Positions 8,125 through 15,919 are shown, numbered from the stretch's first letter. The stretch: 64,000 bases of DNA from Lactobacillus amylolyticus DSM 11664 (GCF_000178475.1 NZ_ADNY01000066.1:99304-163303); one strand, 5' to 3'. Notes: generated from the letters alone by a model not told the origin. A program made the numbers and translations.

Positions 8125-9504
8125 ATGCAGGATTTAACAACAAAAAAGCTAACATTTAAGCAATATTTAGTTGTTGCATCATTACTATTCGGGTTATTCT
8201 TTGGTGCCGGGAACTTGATTTTCCCCTTACACCTTGGTCAACTAGCTGGTGCGAATTGGGACCCAGCTGCTTTAGGTTTCCTAGTTACAGGGGTTCTTCT
8301 CCCATTACTTTCCGTTTTCGCCATCGCTGTTACTCGTGCTGAAGGGGTTTACGATGTTGGTCGTCCACTCGGTGCAGTATTCGCCCTTGTCTTCATGGTT
8401 TTGATTCACGCAACCATCGGTCCATTATTTGGTACACCACGGACTGCTACTGTTTCATTCACCGTTGGGGTTGCGCCTTTCGTTCCTAAGGCCGCTCAAG
8501 GTTGGGCATTACTCCTTTTCTCAGCTGTCTTCTTCTGTTTAGCATTTGCCTTTTCTTACAAAGAAAACAGCATTCTTTCTAATGTTGGTAAGGTATTAAA
8601 CCCTGTTTTCCTTGCCCTCTTGTTCTTAGTATTCGTTGTTGCATTTGCTAATCCTTTAGGTAATCCTGGTTCTGCTCCAGTAACGAGTGCCTACGTTCAC
8701 AGTGCTGTTACAAATGGTTTCCTTGAAGGTTACAATACCATGGATGCCCTTGCTGGTTTAGCATTCGGGGTCACTGTTGTCACTGCTGTTAGAGGGATGG
8801 GCGTTCGCCGTCCTGGTGCTGTTTCTAAGGTTGTTGCTAAGTCAGGTGTCCTTGCAGAAAGTGCCATCGGTTTCATCTACCTTCTCCTAATCGTTTTAGG
8901 TGCAATGTCACTTGGTCGGTTCAAGGTTTCTGCTGATGGTGGGGTTGCCTTCAACCAATTAGTTAATGCCTACGCTGGTGTCTTTGGTCAAGTTGTTCTA
9001 GCATTCTTATTAACCGTTACTTGTTTAACTACTGCCGTTGGTTTAGTTGCTGCCTTTGCTCAAGACTTCCACAAGCACTTTCCAAAAGTTAGTTACCATA
9101 CTTGGTTAGCACTTAGCTGTCTTGCTTCATTCTTGACTGCTAACTTCGGATTGGATCAAATCATCGCTTGGTCAACTCCGATGTTGATGTTCCTATACCC
9201 ATTATCAATGGTTCTTATCCTCTTATCCGTAACATCTCCATTATTCAACCGTGACGGTGTAGTTTACTTCTTTGTGGTTCTCCTAACCGTTGTTCCAGCG
9301 TTTGGTGATATGGTTGTTGCCTTCCCTGCTGTTGTTAGTCAAAGTTCATTTGGCCTTTGGGTAGCCGGTGTACGGAAGATGATGCCACTTGCTTCAATGG
9401 GACTCTCATGGGTTGTCCCAGCACTTGTCGGTTTAGTAGTTGGTCTCCTCGTTCACTTCTTCCGTCGCAGCCAAGTTAATGTTCACCAAACTGAAGTTAA
9501 CTAA
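8125..9504 (+). CDS. brnQ: Branched-chain amino acid:cation symporter BrnQ
   Basis: LIVCS-family importer of isoleucine, leucine and valine in the membrane; 459 aa, the usual length, with about 12 helices. The hallmark N-terminus is LFGLFFGAGNLIFPLHLGQ (TM1), followed by IGPLFGTPRTATVSFTVG. The ATG at 8125 follows AGGAGGGAA; the longer in-frame start at 8053 lies inside the T-box terminator and is rejected. The predicted Ile-specific T-box leader should switch it on when isoleucyl-tRNA charging falls. It is the last intact gene of the inserted block and ends with a strong terminator. Confidence 0.95.
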   Translation: MQDLTTKKLTFKQYLVVASLLFGLFFGAGNLIFPLHLGQLAGANWDPAALGFLVTGVLLPLLSVFAIAVTRAEGVYDVGRPLGAVFALVFMVLIHATIGPLFGTPRTATVSFTVGVAPFVPKAAQGWALLLFSAVFFCLAFAFSYKENSILSNVGKVLNPVFLALLFLVFVVAFANPLGNPGSAPVTSAYVHSAVTNGFLEGYNTMDALAGLAFGVTVVTAVRGMGVRRPGAVSKVVAKSGVLAESAIGFIYLLLIVLGAMSLGRFKVSADGGVAFNQLVNAYAGVFGQVVLAFLLTVTCLTTAVGLVAAFAQDFHKHFPKVSYHTWLALSCLASFLTANFGLDQIIAWSTPMLMFLYPLSMVLILLSVTSPLFNRDGVVYFFVVLLTVVPAFGDMVVAFPAVVSQSSFGLWVAGVRKMMPLASMGLSWVVPALVGLVVGLLVHFFRRSQVNVHQTEVN

Positions 9505-9535
9505 TTTCCAATACAATTGATTTTAGCCAAATAGA

Positions 9536-9580
9536 AAAAGCGCCTGAAATGCATTGTTGATTGCACTTCAGGCGCTTTTT
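9536..9580 (+). terminator. Terminator after brnQ
   Basis: AAAAAGCGCCTGAA and TTCAGGCGCTTTTT form a long stem extended by TGCA/TGCA, with T5 on one strand and A5 on the other, so it can act in both directions. Confidence 0.88.
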
Positions 9581-9613
9581 GATCACAAACTGAAACTTGA
9601 AAGCACGAAAATA

Positions 9614-9645
9614 GCCCGGAGCTCTGATGAGCTCTGGGCTTTTCG
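9614..9645. terminator. Second hairpin downstream of brnQ
   Basis: AGCCCGGAGCTC and GAGCTCTGGGCT form a 12-bp stem with one G-U pair over a TGAT loop, followed by TTTT. It could terminate in either direction. Confidence 0.6.
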
Positions 9646-9659
9646 TACCTAAATTAGTT

Positions 9660-9930
9660 TTACAACACTCTTGAAATGATATTTTGTACGTTTGATGGGA
9701 TGGTGTGCATGAATTGGTCAATTTTATCTTCGATAAACTCATTACCAGAGCATTTAAGAACGGAAATTAGGTATACCAATGCGCAAATGAACGTAATATC
9801 AGGTAATTAATTCGTGAAGGAATAGAACAAATCGCCTAATGTTCTATCGTCGGTATTCAATCTTTCTTGCCATGCCAACAAGATATATGCTAGCTCTGTT
9901 ATTGCAATGTAACATTTGTAAAAATACTAA
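9660..9930 (-). pseudogene. IS4-family transposase C-terminal relic
   Basis: The minus strand reads ITELAYILLAWQERLNTDDR, then TLGDLFYSFTN, a stop, then LPDITFICALVYL, ending IPSNVQNIISRVL. The TDxRTLGxLFY and ELxDITF arrangement is that of the end of IS4-type DDE transposases found in lactobacilli. A stop replaces the glutamate of the ELPDI segment and the catalytic core is absent. Assignment is from pattern memory and less certain than for the ISL3 pieces. Confidence 0.5.
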
Positions 9931-9956
9931 TAAAAATTGTTAATCCTTTTATTTTT

Positions 9957-10296
9957 AGGCTCTTTGTCAATCGGTAAGGATGAAGAGAATTTGGAGAACT
10001 AGACTAAGCCACCTTGTCTATTGGTCTAGTTCTCCTTTTTTGTAATTCACGAATCATGAGATTAGAAGTCTTCAACGAAATGAGAATCCTAATCCGAAAA
10101 TGGAAGAAGTTGCGATAGCCATATGCGGTCCGTTTGATTATCTTGATTTTATTATTAGTGCCTTCGATCGGCCCGTTGGTTAGTCGGGTGTAAAAGCTTG
10201 CAATAATCTCCTGGCGGTGCTTGGTTAGTGTTCGCTTAACTCGTCTAATAACGTTTTGTAGATTATTCCGCTTAATTAACTGATCTAACAAAGTCT
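9957..10296 (-). mobile_element. ISL3-family element relic (3' end)
   Basis: One end carries GGCTCTTTGTCAATCGG (9959-9975), a typical ISL3-type terminal repeat. Inside it, 10004-10296 encodes the C-terminal 95-97 residues of an ISL3 transposase, including TNGPIEGTNNKIKIIKRTAY and GYRNFFHFRIRIL. The N-terminal and central parts are missing. Unable to transpose on its own. Confidence 0.85.
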
Positions 10297-10420
10297 AACT
10301 ACTAACGATGACCAGCAGACAGCTTTTAAAGAGTACGAAAGTGCCAAGGCTTATGAAAAACTGTGCGCTTGAATTATTTAGGGTTGCATACAGCGAATTA
10401 AAGTGTTATAGTTAGTTAAA

Positions 10421-10449
10421 TTGACATGTACGGAAGTTATAAGTATCAT
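10421..10449 (+). promoter_or_regulatory. Promoter of the cold-shock gene
   Basis: TTGACA at 10421-10426 and TATCAT at 10444-10449 with an ideal 17-nt spacer. It implies a 5' UTR of about 70-75 nt, long for this genome; cold-shock mRNAs often have structured leaders that control translation. Confidence 0.7.
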
Positions 10450-10529
10450 TCATCTTTGCTATCTATTATCTTCTTAGATGTTAATTCAATTTGGTTACTT
10501 TGGTTTGATTCCTAGGAGGATATATATAT

Positions 10530-10730
10530 ATGCAAAATGGTACTGTAAAATGGTTTAATGCTGATAGGGGCTTTGGGTTTATCACTGGTTCAGATGGTAA
10601 AGATGTATTCGTACACTTTTCATCAATTAAAACTAACGGTTTTAAGAGTCTTGAGGAAGGGCAAAAAGTTAGTTACGATGTTGAACAAGAAGATCGAGGA
10701 CCTCAAGCGACTAATGTTGTTCCACAATAA
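10530..10730 (+). CDS. csp: Cold-shock protein, CspA family
   Basis: 66-aa OB-fold protein that binds single-stranded RNA/DNA and acts as an RNA chaperone. Family features: start [15 protein letters not shown] with RNP1 (KGFGFI-type, here RGFGFI at residues 13-18), RNP2 VFVHF at about 26-30, and the tail QATNVVPQ. The ATG at 10530 follows TAGGAGGAT. The gene is intact although it lies between two ISL3 relics; its promoter and terminator lie within the same island, so it may have been carried in with flanking mobile DNA. Confidence 0.95.
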   Translation: MQNGTVKWFNADRGFGFITGSDGKDVFVHFSSIKTNGFKSLEEGQKVSYDVEQEDRGPQATNVVPQ

Positions 10731-10746
10731 TTTGTCTAATATTATG

Positions 10747-10780
10747 AAGAACTGCTTTTGATGGAGCAGTTCTTTTTTAT
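10747..10780 (+). terminator. Terminator after csp
   Basis: AGAACTGCT and AGCAGTTCT form a stem over TTTGATGG-like loop sequence, followed by TTTTTTA. Confidence 0.8.
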
Positions 10781-10965
10781 GGCTCTTCGTCAAGAAGTAC
10801 TGATAGAAAAATTTGAATAACTTTTCAAACAGCTTGTGTCTGAGATTGGACATTAGCTGTTCTTTTATTCTTCCAGTTGATGGCAAAGTATGAGTTAGGA
10901 AGGGCAAGCAGGATTCGAGCCCGAAAATTAAAGAAGTTACGAAAGCCATAAGCAGTTCGTTTAAC
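10779..10965 (-). mobile_element. Second ISL3-family relic
   Basis: A second ISL3 tail, different in sequence from the one at 9957-10296. The minus strand from 10965 reads VKRTAYGFRNFFNFRARILL, then ALPNSYFAINWKN, and stops with TGA at 10825-10827. GGCTCTTCGTCAAGAAG at 10781-10797 resembles an ISL3 terminal repeat. It is cut at 10965, where serine-recombinase sequence begins on the other strand. Confidence 0.8.
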
Positions 10966-11157
10966 GTACAATACCCCTTTTACGAAGCCAAACTACACGG
11001 CCTTGATGAAATCAACAAATTAGTCGAATTGCACAAGTATGGCGTAGTTGACTTTGATAAACAATTGGTTCGTCGCTTGGTAGAAAAAATCACCATCTTC
11101 CAACGCTACATGGAGTTCACGTTCAAAGATGGTGAAGTAATTAGAGTTAATATGTGA
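10966..11157 (+). pseudogene. Large serine recombinase, C-terminal tail only
   Basis: The plus strand reads VQYPFYEAKLHGLDEINKLV, then LVRRLVEKITIFQRYMEFTF and KDGEVIRVNM before TGA. This matches the C-terminal end of resolvase/invertase-type recombinases of phages and conjugative elements (LVEKITVF with FKDGxEI tail). About 63 codons remain; the catalytic N-terminal domain is gone. Probably a scar of a former integrative element. Confidence 0.7.
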
Positions 11158-11180
11158 AATTTATGGTGTACGGCACTCAG

Positions 11181-11810
11181 CTATTTTAGCTTTTTTAGAA
11201 GTTGATCCACAGCAGCCTTGATTTGAACCTGAGCAATATCAAACACTTGAATATTCTTGAAATCTTCCTGCCCTAAGATTAACGGCAATTCGGTACAACC
11301 CAAGACTACACCATCAAGGTGATCTTTTTGAACCATCTTATTGATAATTGTCATTAACTGCTGCTTAGTCTCATTCTTAACAATACCGTTTTCGAGTTCG
11401 TCTACAATTTTTTGATGAATTATGGATTGATTATTTTCACTGGGACGGCAAACTTCAATTTCGGCCTCTCAAAATGGTTTGATGAAAAAGTCATTTTGCA
11501 TTGCAAATTTGGTGCCTAGTAAAGCCAATAGTTGAAGGTGCAACTGTTGGGCAGCCGCTACCGCTGTCTCGACAATGCTTAACAATGGCAAATCAGTGCG
11601 CGCTTGAATCTGATCAAATAATAGATGGGGCGTATTGCCACACATCAATCAAAAGTCACACCCGGCTTTCAATAAATTATTGGCCGCAGCTCCTACATAA
11701 CCGTCGACTTTATCAGTCGCGATCCGCTCCTGATACCGCTTAATGATTGCCGAATAATAATTCATTGTTGCTTCTGGGCCTATACCACCGATAATGCCTA
11801 GTTTCTGCAT
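11181..11810 (-). pseudogene. Aspartate/glutamate racemase family, disrupted
   Basis: Relic of an Asp/Glu racemase, which supplies D-amino acids for peptidoglycan. ATG at 11810 with MQKLGIIGGIGPEATMNYY; later LMCGNTPHLLFDQIQ (first catalytic cysteine in CGNTPH) and DGVVLGCTELPLIL (second catalytic cysteine). In-frame stops occur at TGA near 11652 (after KAGCDF) and at TGA near 11470 (after FFIKPF), and a segment of about 30 residues seems to be missing after QERIATDKVDGYVG. Inactive as it stands. Confidence 0.85.
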
Positions 11811-11822
11811 CTGGATCATCCC

Positions 11823-12410
11823 CTAATTATTTAGAATTATTTGAATTCTTCTTTGCAGGTCTGGAATTACCTGCTCCTCGAACCATGGATTTTTTGCCTC
11901 CCAAATTTTATTTCGTGGTGACGGATGAACGCTTGGAAAATAGTCTGGCAGGTATTGCTGATAATTCCTGACAATATCAGTCAACCGATCTTTATATCCT
12001 AGGTGAAGGTAGCTTCTCGTCGCATAAGCGCCCACTAAAATGGTTAACTGAATATCAGGCATTAATTTCAATAGCTGTGGATGCCAATTTTGAGCAAATC
12101 CTTTACGCGGTGGGAGATCACCAGACTTGCCTTTTCCGGGATAATAAAAATCCATTGGTAAAATTGCAATCATTCCAGAATTATAGAAAACGTCTCTCGA
12201 AACCCCTAACCAGATCCGAAGACGATCACCACTAGGATCATCCCAGAATTTCATTTTTTCTTGGGCAATTCGTCCTGGTGCTTGACCAATGATATTTATT
12301 CTGGCAGATGAAGAAGCATAGTAAAGTGGCTTGATCCCTTGCTTTGTAAAAGATTCGTTATCAGGATCTGCTTGAATTTCTTGAAAAATTTTTTGAAATT
12401 CACTTTGCAT
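11823..12410 (-). CDS. Uracil-DNA glycosylase family protein
   Basis: 195-aa protein of the uracil-DNA glycosylase fold, presumed to remove damaged bases. Two family motifs are visible: NIIGQAPGR (about 39-47, matching the GxxPG water-activating loop) and VHPSPRN (161-167, the HPSP DNA-intercalation loop). The sequence DFYYPGKGKSGDLPPRKG in the middle is typical of the short bacterial subfamily often called the uracil-DNA glycosylase-like family; the exact substrate is uncertain. No Cys cluster for an Fe-S centre as in families 4 and 5 is seen. Preceded by a purine-rich GAAAGGCGGGT stretch. It is not linked by spacing to the metal operon next door. Confidence 0.88.
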   Translation of the reverse strand: MQSEFQKIFQEIQADPDNESFTKQGIKPLYYASSSARINIIGQAPGRIAQEKMKFWDDPSGDRLRIWLGVSRDVFYNSGMIAILPMDFYYPGKGKSGDLPPRKGFAQNWHPQLLKLMPDIQLTILVGAYATRSYLHLGYKDRLTDIVRNYQQYLPDYFPSVHPSPRNKIWEAKNPWFEEQVIPDLQRRIQIILNN

Positions 12411-12491
12411 ATAATATGACCCGCCTTTCTCTTATTTTCTAAACTGATATAACGTGTATATTATCAACTAAGCAATAATTGCCTAATTAAA

Positions 12492-13127
12492 CTAATTTTC
12501 TAATAATTCAATTCGACGTAATTGACGTTTCAGTTGACCTTGCTTTTCTAATAAAGCAAATTTACGAGACAGGGTCTCAGGTGTTGTTCCAAGGTATAAG
12601 GCTAAGTCCTTCATTTTTAAGGGTAAGGTAAAATTATTTTTACCAATTTCATCTGCATATGTTTGTAAATACTTTAATAACCGGTCTTCAACCTTCGGCA
12701 AAGCCAACAAATGAATTTGTTTTTGCATTTCCGAAACTTTAACAATATTTAGTTCCAATAATCGAATACTTAATTCTGGTTGTTTATGCATCAGCTTCAG
12801 TAGATCCTGCCGTTTTAATAAACAAATTTCACTGTGTTCCGTAGCCTCGACGTAATTATTGACATTTTTTTGACCAAAAAGCCAATTCTCACCAATATAA
12901 TCACCTGTATGCAAGATTTGCAAAACATTCTCATAGCCGTCTTCATCTAAGGTGTACTGCTTAGCGTTACCATCAGCGACAATTACTAAATTATCATTTA
13001 TCGTTGGATCAATTATCACTTCACCCTTTTCATAGTTTTTATGCTGAACTAATTTTTCGATTTGCATCTTCTCATCCTGAGGTAAAGCATTAAATAGTGG
13101 TACTAAGTTAACACATAAATCAGCCAT
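12492..13127 (-). CDS. flp: FLP/FNR-type Crp-family transcription regulator
   Basis: 211-aa cytosolic regulator: cyclic-nucleotide-like beta-roll (about 20-115), dimer helix, and a C-terminal HTH (MKDLALYLGTTPETLSRKFALL). I prefer the second ATG at 13127 over 13136 because AAAGGA then lies about 11 nt upstream. With that start the cysteines fall at positions 5 and 102 (ADLC and EICLL), the positions reported for the redox disulfide of L. casei FLP, which supports a thiol-switched FLP rather than a 4Fe-4S FNR. It is last in the HMA-ferritin-like-regulator operon. Two FNR-type boxes, before the P1B-ATPase gene and before the HMA gene, suggest it controls its own cluster. Confidence 0.9.
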   Translation of the reverse strand: MADLCVNLVPLFNALPQDEKMQIEKLVQHKNYEKGEVIIDPTINDNLVIVADGNAKQYTLDEDGYENVLQILHTGDYIGENWLFGQKNVNNYVEATEHSEICLLKRQDLLKLMHKQPELSIRLLELNIVKVSEMQKQIHLLALPKVEDRLLKYLQTYADEIGKNNFTLPLKMKDLALYLGTTPETLSRKFALLEKQGQLKRQLRRIELLEN

Positions 13128-13146
13128 TAAATTCATCGTCCTTTAA

Positions 13147-13692
13147 TTAAAAGTCATCATCGTCGTCTTCGACATACAATCCTTCTTTTAGTTCATGACC
13201 TAAGAAGTCTTGAGTTACCCGAATTTGCTCCTTAATCCAAGCCATTAAATTAGTTAAATTAGCAGATAATTCTAGCCAACTTTCATTGTTAGCTAAGGCA
13301 ATTGCCTTAGTAATGAAGAGCGTTTGCGTATCAAAATCTTTTACCAAGGCAAACAATTGCTTATCACCTGCTAAATATTTACTACTACCATCTTCTTCTA
13401 GCATAGTATATTCCTTAAATTGAGCTGTAATTGTTGGAATACTTTCACCATTATTAACCAATAAGTGACTCAATTGGTCAAATTCCTGACGTTCATAAGC
13501 AATCCAATCAGCAGCTTTTTCGGCTAAAAAAAGACTAGCAGATCCTTTAGCAAATAAGTTAGCTTGGTTAATCTTTAAAGAATGGATTAACAAGTTAGAA
13601 ATAATGTGACCAGTCATGGCAGCTGCAGTTGGCTGATGGTGATCAAGGTCGCTTTGCTTCAATTCCGCCTGGTATTTTTCTTCTGCATTCAT
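13147..13692 (-). CDS. Dps/ferritin-like protein
   Basis: 181 aa, predicted all-helical. The pattern HSLKINQANLFAKG, YERQEFDQLSHLLVNNGESI, IPTITAQFKEY and a last helix with VTQDFLGHE resembles the Dps/ferritin-like four-helix fold (His helix, FD-x-L helix, P-T loop), though the usual Dps ferroxidase residues are only partly present. The very acidic C-terminus (VEDDDDDF) could bind metal. It overlaps by one base with the HMA protein gene upstream and lies 19 nt before flp, so the three are co-transcribed. Role inferred: storage or scavenging of the metal handled by the adjacent P1B-ATPase. Confidence 0.7.
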   Translation of the reverse strand: MNAEEKYQAELKQSDLDHHQPTAAAMTGHIISNLLIHSLKINQANLFAKGSASLFLAEKAADWIAYERQEFDQLSHLLVNNGESIPTITAQFKEYTMLEEDGSSKYLAGDKQLFALVKDFDTQTLFITKAIALANNESWLELSANLTNLMAWIKEQIRVTQDFLGHELKEGLYVEDDDDDF

Positions 13693-13922
13693 CAGTTAAG
13701 CTCCTTTTCCTTAATTCCTTGTACTTCATAACCCATTTTTTCAATAGCTGTCTTGACGTCAACAGCTTTAGTCTTATCAGGATCCAACGTAAATTTTAGC
13801 TTTCCTGCATTGAATAAAACTTTGATTTGGTCGGTTCCATCCAAACTACCAACCGCCCTTTCAATTTTGCTTAAGCATGAAGGACAGGTCATGCCAGATA
13901 ATTTCATCATTACTTTTTCCAT
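13692..13922 (-). CDS. HMA-domain metallochaperone (CopZ-like)
   Basis: 76-aa single heavy-metal-associated domain; the motif GMTCPSCLSKIERAV has metal-binding C13 and C16. Small proteins of this type hand Cu(I) or another soft metal to P1B-ATPases. The adjacent ATPase lacks an N-terminal HMA domain of its own, so this protein may supply it in trans. ATG at 13922 behind GGAAGGGGAA. It has its own promoter (TATCAT at 13959-13964 on the minus strand) with an FNR/FLP box 22 nt further upstream, so it can be expressed separately from the ATPase. Confidence 0.88.
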   Translation of the reverse strand: MEKVMMKLSGMTCPSCLSKIERAVGSLDGTDQIKVLFNAGKLKFTLDPDKTKAVDVKTAIEKMGYEVQGIKEKELN

Positions 13923-13986
13923 GATTAAATTCCCCTTCCTTATTAATTTACATATCTAATGATACTTTGTTTTGTTGATTATAAAC

Positions 13987-14000
13987 TTGATGATCGTCAA
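13987..14000 (-). promoter_or_regulatory. FNR/FLP-type box upstream of the HMA-ferritin-like-flp operon
   Basis: TTGATGATCGTCAA, 9 of 10 matches to TTGAT-N4-ATCAA. It overlaps the stop codon of the ATPase gene. The gap to the putative -10 (rc TATCAT, 13959-13964) is 22 nt, exactly as for the box at 15906-15919, which centres it near -41.5. Confidence 0.7.
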
Positions 14001-15847
14001 TTTTGTTGAAATTTGATTAATCTCATCCCGTTCAAGATAACAATTAAGATGCTAAATTCATGAATAAACATCCCACTTGCCATTTCAACATAACCCGCAA
14101 ACAAACCGATGAACAACAATAAGACTGTCAGTAAAGCCATCACGATATTTTCATTCATGTTCAAAATTGTCTTCTTGGATAATCCAAGGGCATAAGCGAT
14201 CTTTCGCAAGTCATTTTTAACTAAAACTATGTCTGAAACTTCAATGGCAACATCCGCTCCACTACCAACGGCAATTGCAACATTAGCATTAGCTAAGGCC
14301 GGACTATCATTGATCCCATCACCAATAAAAGCAATATGGTGTCCCTTAGCTCTTTCTTTTTTAACAAAAGCAGCCTTGTCTTGTGGCAACATTTGACCAT
14401 GAACTTCATCGATTGGCAACTTCGCCGCAATTCGTTCAGCAGTTTCTTGATTGTCTCCAGAAAGCATCACTAGCTTCTTAACCCCTAATTCTTTTAAGTG
14501 GGTTAAGGCATCATTAGCTTCTGAGCGCAATTGGTCTTTAATGCCAAAAACAGCTAATTGACTTTGGTCCTCATTGGCAAAAGTGACAATTGAATTACCT
14601 AATTGACTCAAATGATCAATTGTTTCACCCAATTTTGCATTGGCACGAGTATTTTCAACAATTAATTTTTGATTACCTAAATAATATTTTTGATTATTTA
14701 AAGTGGCGATGATTCCCTTACCCTTAACAGTTTCCACTTTAATTGAAGCTGGCTTTTGTTTATTTAATTTGGCAATTGCCTGAGCTAAGGGGTGGTTACT
14801 TTGACGCTCAATTTGAGCAGCTAATTTAATAATTTCATCTTTGGGCCCATTTAATACCTCAATTGCACTAACTTCTGGATGTCCAACAGTCAAAGTGCCG
14901 GTTTTATCAAAAGCAATTTCATCAATCCGATGAGTTTGGTCCATCACTTGCGACCCTTTAAACATAATGCCATTTTTAGCACCATTACCGATACCAGCAA
15001 CTGTAGATACTGGCACACCAATAACTAAAGCACCTGGGCAACCCAGCACCATAACTGTAATAGCCAGCCTAAGGTCTTTAGTAATTAAACCTACAACGAT
15101 TGCAATTATAAGTACGGCGGGAGTGTAATATTTGGAAAACCGGTTAATTAACTTTTCTGTATGTGACTTTGTATCTTGTGCTTCTTCAACTATTTCGATA
15201 ATTTTACCGAAAGTCGTATCTTCACCGACTGCGGTAGTTTCGACAGTCAATGTACCGTTTTCAAGGATAGTTCCTGCATATACTTCATTACCGGCTTTTT
15301 TATTAACTAATTTAGATTCACCGTTAACACTGGCTTCATTAAGATAACCAGAACCTGAAATAACCTTGCCATCGACTGGAACCTGATCACCAGTTTTAAC
15401 TAAAATCTTCTCACCAGGATCAATGAAATCGACGTCTTCTTTCTCAGTTGAGCCATCATCTTGAACAACTAACGCAGTCTGTGGTGCCATTTTGGTTAAA
15501 TCAGCGACGGCTGACCGCGTTTTCTTTAGGGTTAATTCTTCCAGTACATCTCCTAACATGAATAGCCAAGTAACAATGGCTGCTTCATTAAATTCACCAA
15601 TAATGAAGGCACCGATTACCGCCAGCGATACTAAAACATCAATAGAAATTAATTTAACCCTTAAAGATGAAATAGCCGTCAAAACAATTGGAAGCACTCC
15701 GACAATCCCCACGATAAGCATTAAAGCCTGGTATGGTAAATTCATGTGCAATAGCCATTTAGATCCTTCAGCAAGCAACAGCAAAATAGTATTAACAAGC
15801 AAAAGCTGCTTTTTGTACCTCATAAAAAATTGTTGTAACTTAATCAT
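13997..15847 (-). CDS. P1B-type heavy-metal-transporting ATPase with a CPG motif
   Basis: 616-aa membrane pump that couples ATP hydrolysis to metal-ion export. Conserved parts: actuator NGES (175-178), phosphorylation motif DKTGT (314-318), P1B-specific NHPLA (351-355) and hinge GDGINDSPA. The ion-site motif in the transmembrane helix reads CPG (270-272) instead of CPC, CPH or SPC, and the last helix has H596-E597 (HEFS), reminiscent of the HEGxT of P1B-4 pumps. No N-terminal HMA or His-rich domain. The ATG at 15847 follows GGAAGAGGTG. Its promoter has a good TATAAT, no -35 and an FNR/FLP box at -41.5. Substrate unresolved: Fe(II), Cu, Zn or Cd. Confidence 0.92.
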   Translation of the reverse strand: MIKLQQFFMRYKKQLLLVNTILLLLAEGSKWLLHMNLPYQALMLIVGIVGVLPIVLTAISSLRVKLISIDVLVSLAVIGAFIIGEFNEAAIVTWLFMLGDVLEELTLKKTRSAVADLTKMAPQTALVVQDDGSTEKEDVDFIDPGEKILVKTGDQVPVDGKVISGSGYLNEASVNGESKLVNKKAGNEVYAGTILENGTLTVETTAVGEDTTFGKIIEIVEEAQDTKSHTEKLINRFSKYYTPAVLIIAIVVGLITKDLRLAITVMVLGCPGALVIGVPVSTVAGIGNGAKNGIMFKGSQVMDQTHRIDEIAFDKTGTLTVGHPEVSAIEVLNGPKDEIIKLAAQIERQSNHPLAQAIAKLNKQKPASIKVETVKGKGIIATLNNQKYYLGNQKLIVENTRANAKLGETIDHLSQLGNSIVTFANEDQSQLAVFGIKDQLRSEANDALTHLKELGVKKLVMLSGDNQETAERIAAKLPIDEVHGQMLPQDKAAFVKKERAKGHHIAFIGDGINDSPALANANVAIAVGSGADVAIEVSDIVLVKNDLRKIAYALGLSKKTILNMNENIVMALLTVLLLFIGLFAGYVEMASGMFIHEFSILIVILNGMRLIKFQQN

Positions 15848-15905
15848 TTTTCACCTCTTCCTTTCTTGACACTACACATTATAGGTAAAAAACAATTTAG
15901 GTGAC

Positions 15906-15919
15906 TTGACTGTTATCAA
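15906..15919 (-). promoter_or_regulatory. FNR/FLP-type box upstream of the P1B-ATPase gene
   Basis: TTGACTGTTATCAA, inside the 16-nt near-palindrome CTTGAC-TGTT-ATCAAG (15905-15920). 9 of 10 matches to TTGAT-N4-ATCAA. The -10 (rc TATAAT) lies at 15878-15883, so the box centre is about 41.5 nt before the expected start; the -35 hexamer is poor. Together this is the geometry of a class II activator site. Confidence 0.75.

Noticed and set aside
10558-10761. Second plus-strand frame inside the cold-shock gene
   Set aside because: Out-of-frame shadow of csp; the csp frame has the conserved RNP motifs.
11501-11743. 80-codon plus-strand frame opposite the racemase relic
   Set aside because: Antisense to recognisable racemase codons; no Shine-Dalgarno or family.
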